A stretch of DNA of 64,000 nucleotides from Apis mellifera (Eukaryota > Arthropoda > Insecta > Hymenoptera > Apidae), in contig NC_037645.1 in NCBI RefSeq assembly GCF_003254395.2, positions 3,339,406 to 3,403,405 of the forward strand. Reading direction: 5' to 3'. Shown here piece by piece: positions 26,419 to 40,569 of this stretch. Within the stretch, counting starts at the first letter, position 1. Each line of letters opens with the position of its first letter. The notes below the pieces were generated by a model, which worked only from the letters and a program-made list of their open reading frames with translations, had not been told where the DNA came from and ran no database searches. Position numbers and translations under genes: made by a program.

Positions 26419-29145
26419 GTGCGAAAGAAAAGCCACGATCCCTCGCGAGGACGGCACAAAAACATAGTTCGAAGACCGTTACACGTCTCCGCACGGCACG
26501 GCCACGGCTCGGCCGTGTGGAGGAATCGACGGCGTTCAATCAACGACGTACGAGCGGAGGCACGAGAGAGCGTGTGGCACCACGTGTGTCGAGTCACGCG
26601 GCACGGCGGACCACACATTCGACGACGAGAAGCTGCGCGCCACGACTTTCCTCGGCCGAGAGTCGTGGCGAAGCGCGTGGTAATCGTGGTCGAACGATCT
26701 GTCGTACGGCTAAGCAGATCAACCGTGTCGCGTGTGAACGCACACACGTGTTCGTTTTCAAACGTTCCCCTTTTTCCCGTACGGGCATTTCTTGATGGCT
26801 TCGTTTCTTCGAACAGGGTGGCGAGAAAGAATGGGTGGCGGAGATGGAAACGTGCCAAAGACCTGTTTCGAACGAGTAAAATCCGAGTATGTGATCCGAT
26901 TGTTACTCGTCAACCATTCTTACGTCGATTGTAATACGTTCTCGAGGATAATACAGTTTCGAATAATATATCTTTGAAATAACTCGTATAAGAAAAGATC
27001 TTTTTTTAAAACTCTGCTTTTTATCCCTCGTTCGTAATTGGCGAATCCGAGATCGATAAATTGCCTCCTTTCATCTTACCAAAAAGAAAAATTCCTTCTC
27101 CTCATGATGGACAGAAGCCGTCCCCGTATCCATCATAAATAATCGTGCACGTATACGCACGAAACGAGCGATATCTTCACGGAAACATAAATTTCCCTAC
27201 ACGTCGAACGGGTCGAATCGCGCAACTCAATAAAACGTATACGTACTTAAAGCGTGGAAGCGAGGGATCCCTGTTTCTCTCTCTCTCCCCCCTCTCGGTG
27301 TCGACGGAGTCGAAAATAATAAAGGCCGCGTGTAGAAGGCAGCATGGCGCTTATTATACCTCGACTCCCTTAAGGACCGTAACCGGTGTGCACCCGCAAA
27401 AATTACGACTCGGTGAAACGATCAAAGTTTCACGCCGGGGTACCCGGGGCGACACAAGGGGGTTTTTGGGCAGGCCAGCCTATTAAAGTTAAGGATTGGC
27501 CACGCCCACGGCAATCATACCGATTACCAGACGCGTATTACAATGCAAATGCTGGTTAATTCTCACGTGCGCCTTCGAGATTCCATTGCCCCCCCCCCCG
27601 CCCCTTTCGTTCCGTTTCTTACGAGCTCTCCTCGAGGGAGAGAAGCCTCTGCGGGGGGGAAAGAGGATATACTCTACCGAGAGTGTATATATATATATAT
27701 AGCGAGGGTATTCAAGGCCGTTTTTGTGGGCGTTTTCGCCCACAGATACGTACCTTTTTTTGTGGATCGTTTGGCCAATAATTAGCTCGAGCGCGTTTCG
27801 TTTGAGCTTGAGTTTTTTCAAGGGGGGCAAAAAGGTGGTGGACCGGGTGGTTGCCGGGTTGATAATTATAAAATTTTGGAAGATGTATGCTGTTTATATC
27901 TCGTGGTCGAGTAATTGGTGAAAAATTAGTAAAACTACTCGAATGATACGTATTTCTTAGAGAATTGATGATGTTGGAATCAAGCATTATTGATAATTGT
28001 ATCAAAATGTAATTCTAGTTGAATTATTTTATCCAAGAAATCTAACATGTGTAAACTATAATATAATCGTAAAAATGAAGTGTCGTTACAGCTCTCCGTA
28101 AAAGCCTCGTTACCCGAGTTAAATTAAATCCAAAAAAAAAAGAAGGATTAATTTAGCGGCAAACTCACATGATCACGCACGATCGCACGGGAATTAATAC
28201 ATATTTTCATAAGAAATGCAAATAAAAGGGAATCCTCTCAGATCTAGCCCGACATCCACGTAATAATACGCGTATATATAGATTCCGCTAACAAGCTCGT
28301 TCGAATTACCGAATACGTTTCCAAACCTCGTCGACGTATTTTCGCACCTCAATTAGCACGGCTTGCACGGCAGGATGAACGAGCAACGAGCGCGCAATAA
28401 TTTGTTCCTAATCCAGGTGTACGTCTAATCCCGATAAGCGATGAATTATTGGCCGCCTTGATACGTTTTCTTTTAATTAGATAGGACGAGATAATGAAAG
28501 GATGGTTAAGCATACGAAGTATCGAAGCTTGCTTATTATTCAGCGATAATAGCTCTCGTCTCTCGCTCTCTCGATCGGTACGGCAGCGACGAAAAATCCC
28601 TAGGCCGTTGGAAAATTCCGAAACACGTCTCGTTAATGATCCCTTTTGATTCTCGTCTGTGATAGCCGACATGTAAACATACTGGGATAGTTACATCGTG
28701 TATACCTTTATAGTTGTATTAAGATAGGATACATAACCTACGTTTCTTAGAGATACACGTTTTCTTTTTTCTTTTTTTTTTTTTTTTTTATACAATTTAA
28801 CGTCGACTTTTATGATTGAGGCCGATAATAAGCGGCTTTATCTGCATGACATACGTAAAAGAAAAAAAAAAAGAGAGAGAGAATTAACATGGATAAGATA
28901 ATCGCGGGAAATCCAATGATCGACATTAGTCGATAAGCTCGTTAGTGATAATTCCCTAGAATTGCTCTTTTCCTTTTTCAGAGTTATTTCTTTTTCCTTC
29001 TCGATTCTTCTCTTTTCTTCAAAAAATACGAATATATCGAGATTGGAATTTATCAGCGCGAAGGCGTGAGAAAAAATGAGATTTAATTTTAGACGGGTTT
29101 TGTTTACGATCATATCCACAGGAATCGAGGAGACGTTTCGAAGAA

Positions 29146-29176
29146 AAAGAAGAAAAAGAAGAAGAAGAAGAAGAAG
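29146..29176. repeat. GAA-rich microsatellite
   Basis: Imperfect GAA/GAAAAA run including eight adjacent GAA units. It generates poly-Phe and poly-Ser open frames on the minus strand that are artefacts. Confidence 0.85.
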
Positions 29177-32100
29177 ACTGTACACACAGCTCCACAAACT
29201 TGTACATTAAAGAGGTACTCGTAAAAGGTCACACGTAGACCGGATCCACGAAGAAACCACGAAGGCCACCGGTCCCTGGATTTTAATATCAAAGCAAAAA
29301 CCGGTGCTCCGCTAATTATAATGATTTTAAATGAACGGCCGCGAGAGAGCACAGCATGGCACCGGTGTGTATCTATACCTAGGGATAAGCAGTGTCATAA
29401 ACGACGATGTTTATAGGTAGGGAAAAAAAGCTAGGGAACATTTACCGTGCAATTACAAGAGTCGATAGTGTATCTAAATAAAGTTATTACCCGACTTGTC
29501 GCTCGAGTTAAATTAGCCGAGCGAATCGCAATGGTTACCGAGGCGTATACGTACGTATATACACATCGGAATTATACACGTATACAGTTGGTTATAAAAT
29601 TATTCGGCCACTTGAATATTCATTTTACTTTTAAAACTATTAAATCGGACGGTATACGATAAATATCGGTCAAAGTGAACCTCGTTGCCTCACTTTAATC
29701 CAATCCTAAACGATCTTCCTGGAAAATCGATGGAAATCAATTTTCTCTAGAATGTTTGCTCGATAGCTAAACGAAGCACGCGGATCGTGCTTGATCGACC
29801 TAGCCAATGAGCGTTCGTCACGTGATACGCGAACTTAACCGAAAACAGCCGAACATTTAACTTCCAACCAATGAAAGAATCGTTCGAAAATAACAAAGTT
29901 CTATATTATTCCCTGCTTCGAACAACCTCGACGAGGATATCTCATCGATCCAAGCATCTCATTGGCCTCGTAAAGATATCCAAGTATCCGTATAATTCTT
30001 ATCCACGTATATACGTATTGAACATTCGTATATACCAATACTACTGTTTCAAAGTAACAATTTTATACGAAATACGCGTGAGCCATGTCCGAATACTTCT
30101 TTAACCAATATATATATACATAGAATACCATACACGTGTAGTACCATACCATAGAATGGGGCAGAGAGCGAGCAATAATAATCCGATGCTGATGAGCGGA
30201 GGATCTCCGTTCCTGTGGTTGACCCCACGATCTCGACTATTCCCAATGGCGATCGTCACGAAGCTAACCGCCTTGGCTCGGATGCCTGGTTAGGATGCGT
30301 CTTTCGGACGTGTCCTGGGGAATTTTATGGGAAACTGGTTTGCACTGTCACGTCTACAAATGATACGACGCTTCTTCTTATCCTTTCCTTTTTCCTCACT
30401 CGTCACTCGTCGTCGTTCAAAGAAGTTCCAGGGGACGGTCTCGACGAGTAACGAGGCAACCGGAAAGTATTGCTTTCTTTCTCGGGAGGAGGAGGGGGAG
30501 GGAGGGGGGAGCCTCGGTTGATTGGCAGCGAAGACTTCGACGCGCGGCTCGATCGTTCGGTAAGTTTGGAGACGGCTCGAGCCTCTTTTTTTTGCTCGTC
30601 AATCGTCGGTAAGATAAGATACGAGCAATTTGCAAGGTATATATATATATAAATACGTATAACGTTAGGTCTGCTATTGCTGCTATCGTAATAGCGAGCA
30701 GAAGAGAGGTAGTCGTTTCTAGGTTTTCGAAGCAATAATTGGGGAATCGAGTTTGCGTTGGGTTGGAAATTAAATGTTAGGGATAACAAGGGTGATTTCC
30801 AATTTCGTTCCACCTTTTTTCTAGAATTTTATCTATCCTTTGCGTTATCATTGTGCACACAAGAGAACGTAATTAGAAATTCTTCGGGAGGGAAGTTTTA
30901 CGGTGACGAGTTTAAAAAAGAAAAAAAAGAAAGAAGCGTCTTCTTCGCGTATTGGAAACGTTGACCCACGAAACTTTCAGTTCCAGCCTCTTGTTACATC
31001 AAAGCCAACATCGTGGATCAGTGGTTCCCAACCAATCCACTCCAACTTACTCATCCCTGAAAAATCATTATTTTTACTTGTTCCCACACAATTGCTACAA
31101 CTTGTACACAAATCAAGACAATTCTCTCCTCGAACAATATCAAACAAACTTACCTCGTTTCTGCATAATTAAATTACGATTTAAAAAATCGTCAAATCGA
31201 AATCGAATTTCAATTCGAAAAATTCAATTATTCAAAAATTCTCTATAATAATAACAATAATAAAATGGCTAGGAAAAAATTTCCTTTAGATTACGTTAGG
31301 AAAAGTTGGGAAACACTGGTTTTCCTTTATTCAAGTTCGCGCCCGATTACGCATTCGAAATATCGTGGCATCTCTTACGTATAAAAATATCTGGTCGGAG
31401 GGGGAGGGAACTAGTTCTCATTCGCACTTTCATCGTCGATTTCGGCTTGGCCCGAATACTTGGGGGCCGGTTCTCCCCGCCCCTCCCCGCCGCCCCCGTG
31501 CGCGCAAAAACTGGTTAACCCACGCCTCGCGCGAAATCCCTCGAGGGCTGCAGCTGCATCGAAGGTGTCGTTGCCACCTGACGTGCGTGCACCGCGTCGT
31601 GTGTGACGTAAGCGGGGAGGAAAGCGTTGTTCGGCCTCCTCCGTCTTCGTCGTCTCCGTCGTCGTCGTCGTCGTTCGTTGTCTTCGTCGTCATCGGTTGG
31701 CAACCTTGAAAAGTTCATCGCCGCCCATGCGACGAGGATCCACGCACCAAACTCTCTCCCCCCTCAATTCTTTTGCTTGCCAAGCTTCCTGATTGGGAGA
31801 GGAAGGGATAAGGAAGGAGCTTTGTTCTCTTTTCTTCCTACTTTTCTCAATTAATAGGATAATTTTAAGGAGGGAATGTGAATGGAATTTTTGATTAATC
31901 GGTTTGAAGAATAAAATTATTAGTATAGAATAATTGTAATCAAAATGTTCATTTTACATCAATCACTTTCTAATTTACATATGTATTAAGATGTATAAAT
32001 ATTTTATATTCCGTGCACAATGAGAAAGTACAATGCACGAATGGACGGTTCGAGAAGCAATTGAAGACACCATTCGAGACACTTTGTACGATGGTATCTT

Positions 32101-32795
32101 TTCTTCTCGTGGATGGATTTATAGAGAAATGGTTTCTTTGCTGCCCGCATTCCGTTTGATTGTATCAATCATACAGCGTTGAATGGGCGACCCACATTAC
32201 GTGGATACTCTTTCACGTGGAAAGAATAAGAGAATTTTGAACCGCGTGGATGGAAAATGCTTCACGATTCTGGGCGGAGGATCCTTTATCGATCGATGAA
32301 CAACGAAAACGTGTTTCCGATCCGATCTTTAAACGATGTATGAACGGCCGTCATTTCGTATTGTAATTGTAATCTTTTCGTTATTCGCTTTTTTATTCGG
32401 TCGTCGAACCTTTCGTGGATAATTCAAACGTCTTCTTCTTTAGAAATCTTTTCTGAAGTAACGATTTAAAAAGAAAGAAATATCTTTGAAGAAGATGCAG
32501 CAGGAATCTAAGACGATTGATAATTGAACTTTGAAGAATTTTTCATTTCTTCGAAAATAATTCGTTATTCTCTGGAAACTTTAATTAAAAGTTCGATGAT
32601 CTCAATTAAGGCACATAAATTTTTGCGCAACGTTATTAAAAGAACAGTTGGAATTATTAGTTTTTAGATGGAGTAAAATACATATATATATATATATATA
32701 TATAGATATTCATTAGTGTATTACGCAGAGAGAAATCATTTTTGTGAACCGAATACGTTTCGCCAGTCAATGTGTAAACACGTTACGCGCACCTC

Positions 32796-32840
32796 TCCTC
32801 CTCCTCCTCCTCCTCCTCCTCCTCCTCCTCCTCCTCCTCC
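32796..32840. repeat. (TCC)n microsatellite
   Basis: About fifteen TCC units with no interruption, followed by CACCACC. It lies in noncoding sequence. Confidence 0.9.
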
Positions 32841-34181
32841 ACCACCTCTTGCCTCTTCATTTTGAATTATGCGTTCAATTCATCTTCACCTTTCGCGCAT
32901 AAATTTCTGCGATATGGTTGGGAACCCTCGGACACGCTATACGCTGCTGCAACTGATTTATCGTTAGCGCCAGCATTTCGCATAATATCTGTGGAAGTGC
33001 CATGAAATATCGCGGCTAGCTAAATGTGAAAAAACAACCGTCTCCCCTTTGGAGGAACAACATTTTTCTTTATTTGACTTTATGAGCTTAGTATAATATA
33101 ACGAATTGAAATTGTTCTTTCGAAAAGGAAAGGGTAGAATTTGAGAATGAGGGAGGAGATTTTGATTTTGATCCAAATCTGAATCTCTGAAAGGATTTTA
33201 AAAAGAAGAAAAATGAAAAATGATCGTAAATAGAGTACAATTATCTTAAAGTTTGGATTTGAAGGAAAATAATGAGAGATAAATTTTTATTCACGCTTTG
33301 ATTTGAAAAGAAAAAAAGAAAGATTCGTCTTCTTAATAATAAATTTCTACATCCTTATTGTTATGAACTTTTGGAATTCTTAACAAATCAAAATATTATT
33401 AAGCAAGAAAAAAATTTGATTTTCTTTAAAATAGAATGATAACTCGAAACATTCTTGCATCGTGATTCATTGTGTAAATGTACCGTTATTAAGTCATTCT
33501 ACATACGAATTGGCAATTTTATAACTAATTCGACGAAATTGACTCGGTATGAATGCCACTGACTCATTGGTATTCCCCTCGCCCGATGTTGGCAGAACCA
33601 TCGATTTACTTCCTGCAACGAAATCGTCGCTGTTGAATCGATAATTCGATATCAACGCTGCAATGATTTTTCTTCTTCCAAACGATAAATAGTTCAGTTG
33701 AGCGTGAAAAAGAATATCAAAACGAGATTATTTTTAATTGAAATTAATAATAATACCAATTTTTTTATAAAGAGAAGATATTATAAAATAGAATTGATTG
33801 TGAAAATAATTTAGGCTAAACCTAACCTAAAAAATGAAAAAAGTAAATAAAATTGAGACATCGTATTGACAAAGAAAAAAAGAAAGAAATCAAAATGATG
33901 AGAGGAAAAATTAGAAAAATACAATGGAAAACGAAACTGAATTTTAAAAGAGTCGTATACACGGCATAACAACAACGTCTAGCCACGTTCTGAAAGAGAG
34001 AGAGGCCTGTCTATCCTATCCTCCCCTCCCCTCTGTCCTTTCAACAAACAGCATCTTCTCTTGGGTGCACGCTACTGGATTCTTCCGACACGTAAAAAAA
34101 AAAGAAAGAAAAATAATCTGTTGCAAGTAGCACAGAGAAGGCCAGCGGGCACACTAGTTGAATGTTAATTAGACAGTGGAA

Positions 34182-34231
34182 GGAGAAGAAGAAGAAGAAG
34201 AAGAAGAAGAAGAAGAGGAGGAGGAGGAGGA
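34182..34231. repeat. Compound (GAA)n(GAG)n microsatellite
   Basis: Eleven or so GAA units followed by five GAG/GGA units. The lysine/arginine open frame that spans it is an artefact of the repeat. Confidence 0.9.
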
Positions 34232-36608
34232 AGGGAAAAAAGAGAGAAAAAAAATATCGGTTGTACGTGGCAATTCCGGTGCTTGAATTGGCGTGTCCCG
34301 CCGACGTATGCTTCCATGGTTTTATGCTAATTCAAAATACTACCAGCCGCTGTGCATTCGAATGTCATCTTTCTCAGATACAGAGACAGCTAATCCCCCG
34401 TCCTCTCCTCCTCCGCCGTTTAAAAGAACGCCAAAAGGAGCCGTGCGCGATTTCCTGATACCATAAGCGAGATTCTGCTTTACTGCCCCAACATCCTTGT
34501 AATAACTTTGCCACGAATATCTTGCCTAAGTTTGTCAAAAATCAAAACGTAGTAAGATGCATCGAAACATTATACTTTATATTTTGTTAAAAAGAAATTG
34601 GATTCCTCGAAATATCAAGAATATTCTTTTAAAAGATACTTGATACTTTCGTTGAGACTTTTAATTGTGAATAAGAAAGTCGAAAATTTTTGATCGTTAA
34701 ATTTTTTTTAACAACGTGTTATCACGTGACGATGTAAAGCTGACGTGGGCGCGTAGAAAAAGGAAATTTTTGCAAGATCATATCCCGTCGCATATATCGG
34801 AAGGGTTTTTTATGAGCGCAACGACCTGTCTCCAGCTTAACCTGCTTTATGTGGCGGTCTCGCGCGATAACATTGGCGCTACCGTTTCGCTCTTATCGGC
34901 CTTCATGGCTAGGCCAGTACCGTTTTCTTTTAACCTCGTATCGAGGCTCGTTCGAAATAATAAGTTTCCTAGAATTTATACAAATTCCCATATTTTCGTT
35001 AGAAACTATAAAGATAAAGATAGGGGAAGGTAAAGATCGAAATTCTAAAGGTAGATAAAATAAACGTTCTTATATATATACATATAATAAAATTTGATGA
35101 TACATTAAAGCGATATTATTAAATATTCATGTGAAGAGGATGCCAACTTAAGAAAAAAAAATATGAAAATGAATTTAAAACTGAATAAAAATAAATGGAA
35201 ACCAGTGATGAAATTCAGATTGAAGCAAGCTGTTAGGAATTGACGGTATGTGAAATAAAAAAAAAGATAAAAAAAAAAAGAAAGGTAACCTCGGACATAT
35301 GTATATTGGCCTTTGTCTATTCTCATTTGGAATTCTTAAAAGTGCCGGTGCCTTACCCGACGTCCCTTTTTCTTCACCATAAAGGTGAGAACACCAGACA
35401 ACAATAAGATGAAGAGTGTTCGGTTTAAAGTGGCGGTGGAGACGATAAAAATACCAACTACCTTGCAATTACATCTGGTGGTAAGCAAGGTACAAGGAGT
35501 AGTAATGGGTAGAAACGATTCGAAAGGAAGAAGCTTCTGTTCACTTGGTTAATGGAGGAAATATGTATCGTGATTTAACGTGTATTAAATTAAAGGAAAT
35601 AAATCCAGTCTTCACTGGATATAAAAGAAAAAGAATTTTTCTATCTTCATCTATTATTAATTTTATTTAATAATTTATTTTATCAAGTAGTGTTATTGCA
35701 AGTTTTAATAGAAATCTCTCTCCTAGGAAGGAAGGAAAATTAATACGAGTATATTTCGAAATTAACGTTTCAATGTCTCTCTCGTTCTTTCGTTCCATGC
35801 ATAAACAACAATTTGATTTAACATTTTTGCAATTAACGAGTTAAAATAACAGAAAAAATAAAATTCTCCCACACGCGGAAAGAAAGATTCATAGTTTTAA
35901 TTATAAATTCGAAACGGGACTCAACACAGAATTGTTCTTGGTGTTTTAATGCAAGCAGGAAGTAACTCATATACATTTCTAACGCGAGAAACCCCGTGAC
36001 AGCCTTGCGGATATTTTAAACCGTGATGCTTGGCTTTTGCGGCTACTAATGGAAGATATTCTTTGAAAAAACGGAGAGAGAAAGAGAGAGAGAGGTTATG
36101 TTTTCACGTAGCATCTGATTCTCGTTCCATATCCGTACGATATCTAGATTTCTTCGAGCTCTAATAAACTTTTAATAGAAATATCTGAATTTTATTTAAA
36201 AGTGATACATAAAAAATGTTATATAATTGTTATTTCATGCAAAGTGTAAATGCGAAGGAAAATTTAAAGTTTCCTTTCACAGATTTTCAAACGTTAAATC
36301 GAAATATTTCAATTTTAATTGAATTTAATTAATCGAATACAATAATAATACGTGTGAACTTGCTCGATAAATTAAGAATTATTTCTTAAAAGGAATTGGA
36401 AATATCGAAAGGATTATAAAAAATTAAATAAATATCTTTATAAAAAGTTTATATAAAATGTAAGTAATAATTTTTTATTTTTGTACATGATAAAGTTTAT
36501 AGAATTACTTTATTACTTCTATTAACCAGAATATAATAGACAATAATATTTAAAGTATAGACTTTATGACTTTATATAATTGTCATTCGACGTTTAATTA
36601 ATAGAAAG

Positions 36609-36623
36609 CCTAACCTAACCTAA
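36609..36623. repeat. Short interstitial telomere-like repeat (CCTAA)3
   Basis: Three perfect CCTAA units followed by CCC. TTAGG/CCTAA is the telomeric repeat of many insects including honey bee. Similar two- to three-unit runs occur at 5485, 33821, 37252-37265 (opposite orientation) and 38272. They are too short to be a telomere and may be chance or relics of double-strand-break repair. Confidence 0.6.
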
Positions 36624-38974
36624 CCCAATAACAATGTCCTGCTCAAAGGAACGAGTCTCCTCTCTCTCTCGCATTAAGCTACACCAATTATTCGTTTTTC
36701 GTTTCCCCGCGCTGTGTATTTTTAATTTCTAAACGAAATCCAAGAAGGGAAATCGATATGGCCTCGTGCAAGGTCCAATTAAATCGAAGAAGTTCTCAGT
36801 ATGGAGCCGATGAGCGGCCCAAGGATGGAATTCCGAGTACAAGCGGGGTTAACCTCAAGAAACAAATTCCTACGGTTCGATTACGCTCGTTTCTTACGTT
36901 CAACCAATCAGAGAAAATGACCGTATAATTTCTGACAGGTAGCCGGAAAATAAACTGGTAATATAGGAATCTTTTCGAACACCGTATTTAGCCATTAGCC
37001 CGAGAATCACCGTACTTATAAATATCATTATTGGGCGGCTCACGACATTGCTCACAATTCGCTAACAACATTATAAGTACGCGTAATTGCCACTGAAAAC
37101 GAAAGCGTCGTCGATAAAAAAAATGTCGGTCAGTTTATCATCCCTGCTTTTATTGTGGCGCGCGATTCCAAGTAACGAACCTATTCTTGGCTAATAATTT
37201 GTAATTCCGTGTGAGAAAACGAATTAATAAAATAATATCAATTTTAGATCATAGGTTAGGTTAGGAAAATTTTCCATAATAACGCGTTTCCCTTTTTTCT
37301 TTTTTTTTTTTGCATTCAATAAATACTTGAAAGAGAATTAAAAAACATAACCTAACAAAACATAACCTATTATAAAATACACGTATTATAACACGACGTT
37401 ACGTCGTTTGGAACTTTTTTTAAAAAAACTTTTCTTGTAGCGACACGTTGATTAGATAACTTTCGAATGTGTTTTCGCCTCTATTCATACTGTCGTTAAA
37501 CACAAAAAATGTTTAAAAAAAAAAGAGAGAAAAAGCAATCGGACACGAAAGTCTTCGGAACTGCATATTAGCGGAACGAGACACACAATAAAGTCCAATT
37601 ATTCAATCGAACCACTTTGCGCCTGGTGTAAAGAGTCGGACACGAACGCAAGACCGAAGGAATATCTCGCGTGCAATCTCCGCACGAACGAGGATCGAAT
37701 TTATCGGTTTGCCTCGGCGAGAGTTGTGGACCGTCATCGTCATCGTATTCCCGTGCGCATGCGCGGGAAGGTGCGGTCGCCGCTTTAGCGTGACACTAAT
37801 GAGCAGAACAGCCGGTCCCCGTGGCCCGTCCCGCTGTAATTGGTTAGTTAGCACATTTATTTCATATGAAAACGAACGAGTGAAAAATGCGAAGCGCGTG
37901 CGTCCTAATTGGCGGCCGTGCCATTCTCGGCGTGAATCGTGAACAGATCGATCCGCACGATATCGGATCGTTGACACCGGTGACCGAATAACGTTGCCCT
38001 TAAACATGGCGCTCTCCGATGCTTGCTCGCCCGGTTGAATGGGACACGGCGAGCCCAAGTCCAGAGTAATTAGTGATAAATTGATGGTACGAGCATAGTA
38101 CCAGATATTTAGAGAAGAAACAAAACTTTTCTGGGTCCCTGGGAAAAAGATCGTGGATAAAATAACGATCGTAAAATAACGTCTTTTAGTATTTTGAGGT
38201 TATGTTCGTGCAATCATTTCGATTTCCATTTCGCTTTTCGTCAACTGTGCTTGGATAAAATTCGTAAAAAACCTAACCTAATTCGTGACAGGTGTAAGCT
38301 ATCTAATCAAAGTGGATCAGAATCGCGTAGTTTCGATTTGCATCGAAGATGGCGGTACGATACAGCACACGTGGTACAAGTGCATACTACGTGAAACGTG
38401 AAGTTTATTAATACCCGTCGGTAGCTATGCCTCGGTCCATTTAATTCTATATTTACCGCGGTTGCGTTTAGTTAGGTACAGGAAAGATAAAGACTAATCT
38501 GCGGAGAGGATCAGTCAAGGCGAGCCGGAGGGTCCATCGCGGATCTCCGTACCTCTGTGGCTATCTTCCCACGGTGTGTTGGCCAGCGCGGCCCGCTCTT
38601 GAAAAAGAGAGGAGTCCCGAGATGGCGTGAGCGCAGCCTTGCAAGGACAAGGGCACGCCATTTTATAGATGTAAGCGCGCAAACAATTATTATTACCCCG
38701 AGAGAGGGCGCAGGGTGTGGCGCAGGTCTCTTCAGTCTCTTCAGAAAACAAAGCTGGCTGAACACGGAGTCACGCGTGCACGGAGGCTGTGAAGAATGAA
38801 GAGTGTGGAGGAGGGAGAGAGAGAGGGACGATGGAAAGTGGCATGATGATGCAGAATGCGCGATTAAGTACTTTTACGGACCTCAAGGTCAGGGACGAGG
38901 AATCGTAATAGAGCGAAACAATTATTTCACGCGTTTGTCCCTTCGCCTCTCTCTCTCTCTCTCTGCGCTTCGTG

Positions 38975-38994
38975 CCGAGTGCAGGTGCACTCGG
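38975..38994. promoter_or_regulatory. Near-perfect palindrome spanning an E-box
   Basis: Nine-base arms CCGAGTGCA and TGCACTCGG are separated by GG, just downstream of a CT repeat. The centre contains CAGGTG, a Snail/bHLH-type E-box. Regulatory use is inference only. Confidence 0.25.
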
Positions 38995-40416
38995 AACGGT
39001 TGTGGTTGAATGGCGATCACATTTTGCTCCCTTCTCTCTCTCTCCCCCTCCCCGAGGTTGAATTGCGGATTTAGAAATTCCGAACTCCCCGGTATGTGGC
39101 CGAGGTATCGAGTTAATTAGTTTGAAATTTAAGCACTCGCAGTCCTAAAATTACAGTTCGCGTTCCATTCTTCCCCTCTATCCCTTCGAAACGTGATAAA
39201 ATATTGCTCGATATAATATATACGATTTTTTGAAATTGGCGAGGTGAAAGAAATATTTTTATTCGCATTAAGATCGAAAATTCCTCGAGGTTCCCGATGG
39301 GGGGAAGGATACCGAGAAGGATACTTTCTTGGAACACCCTGTACAATGGCGCTAATCCGTGTATAGCCGACGACAAGCATTAAACACGAAAGAAAACGAG
39401 ACGAACACAACAATGTAATGGTCGAGATTCAGGCAAAGCCTGATATTACACGGCCATATTTTCACCGCGTTTGTTTTATTTGCAAATTCTCCTACACGGG
39501 GAGGAGGAGGGGAGGACGAGAATTTTTCGCCCTCCCTCGAGCGAAACGTGTAACATTGAAAAGCATTCGAGAGAGAGACAATACGAATGATCATTTTGCA
39601 AGTGGCCGCTGTGTTCGTAACCCCGTGTTATGCGGACCCCCTTTTCGCGTATATGCGCCAACGATACGGTCTCAATAGTCCAGATTTCATGGGGTACGCC
39701 CAAGGAAGCTTGTCCAACAACCCATAAAGATGTGTAACGGCCAAATAAATGCTACTATAACGCATTTCGAGGGAACGAAAGGAGGACTTTGTACACTCAT
39801 AAATGTTTATCAAGATGAGCTGTCCACCCTTTTGTCTGGGCCATTAACAGCGCCGTTCCAGCCGCTTTGAATATCACGAGTGCGCGCCAATCGGGTACCA
39901 TTTCGTCCCCGATGAGATTTTTCTCTCTCTCTCTTTTTCGAAAATGGGTGATTGCACGTATCGAGAAAAGTTGCTTGCTCGTGCTTCTTGGAAGAATGAG
40001 AATCGTAATTATTTCCAAACTTTTTTTCTTACTTTACAGAATTCTATTTTATTCTCGTGGTATGAATGATTAAGTCGATGAATTTTTAAGTAAAAATTTA
40101 TTCGATGACTATTATATTTTTATTTCGCATTTCCAAACAATTAAATCATCAATTAGTGAGATTTCTAAAGATTATTTAAGAAAGATGGTTACGGGGAACG
40201 AATTTCGTAATACTCTTCAAGGAGAAAGAAGATGACTGACTCATGCCTCTAAGTAATAAGCCATATTTCTCAAGTTGGACGTCAAAATGAAATAAAAAAA
40301 AAATAAAGAAAGAAAGAAATAAAACACGCAAGATGCAGAAAACACAGGTCACAAATACTTTCCAAATTTGGATGTACATATATCAAGTATTTAAACACAA
40401 ACTCGAGTTACAAACG

Positions 40417-40569
40417 CAGTGTTTCTCAACCAATACGTTATAAAAATATCTTAAGATCAAGAAAATTGTAATAAAATTTTATACACTTTATTACGTGAAA
40501 ATAATTGATAATATCGACTCACGAAAATTTAATTATGAAATTTTCAAATCGTTAAATAGAGAAACACTG
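40417..40569. mobile_element. Small hAT-like MITE
   Basis: The left end CAGTGTTTCTCAACC is the classic terminal sequence seen in many hAT transposons. The right end AGAGAAACACTG is its reverse complement over eleven bases. The element is 153 bp, AT-rich and without coding capacity, as expected for a nonautonomous MITE. The eight-base flanks (TACAAACG and AATGATGT) do not match, so the target-site duplication has decayed or the borders are slightly off. Confidence 0.5.

Larger units (their letters stand above)
26419..40416. other. Noncoding region, no gene recognised
   Basis: No conserved protein is recognised on either strand. Open frames such as 37603-38058 (minus, 151 codons) and 26301-26858 (minus, 185 codons) lie in GC-rich sequence, are arginine/serine-rich or low complexity and have competing frames on the other strand. 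Candidate splice donors occur (for example GTAAGT at 30560) but no supported exon. Simple repeats are frequent. Confidence 0.5.

Noticed and set aside
26301..26934. Open frames of 156-185 codons on both strands
   Set aside because: Arginine-rich frames in CpG-rich sequence, partly inside the 170-bp duplication. No codon or domain signal.
31019..31033. CAGTGGTTCCCAACC, a hAT-type terminal sequence
   Set aside because: No matching inverted end nearby; the closest (GGTTGGGAACC near 32916) is incomplete and 1.9 kb away.
37603..38058. 151-codon minus-strand open frame
   Set aside because: GC-rich, no recognisable motif, no splice context; opposite strand also open.
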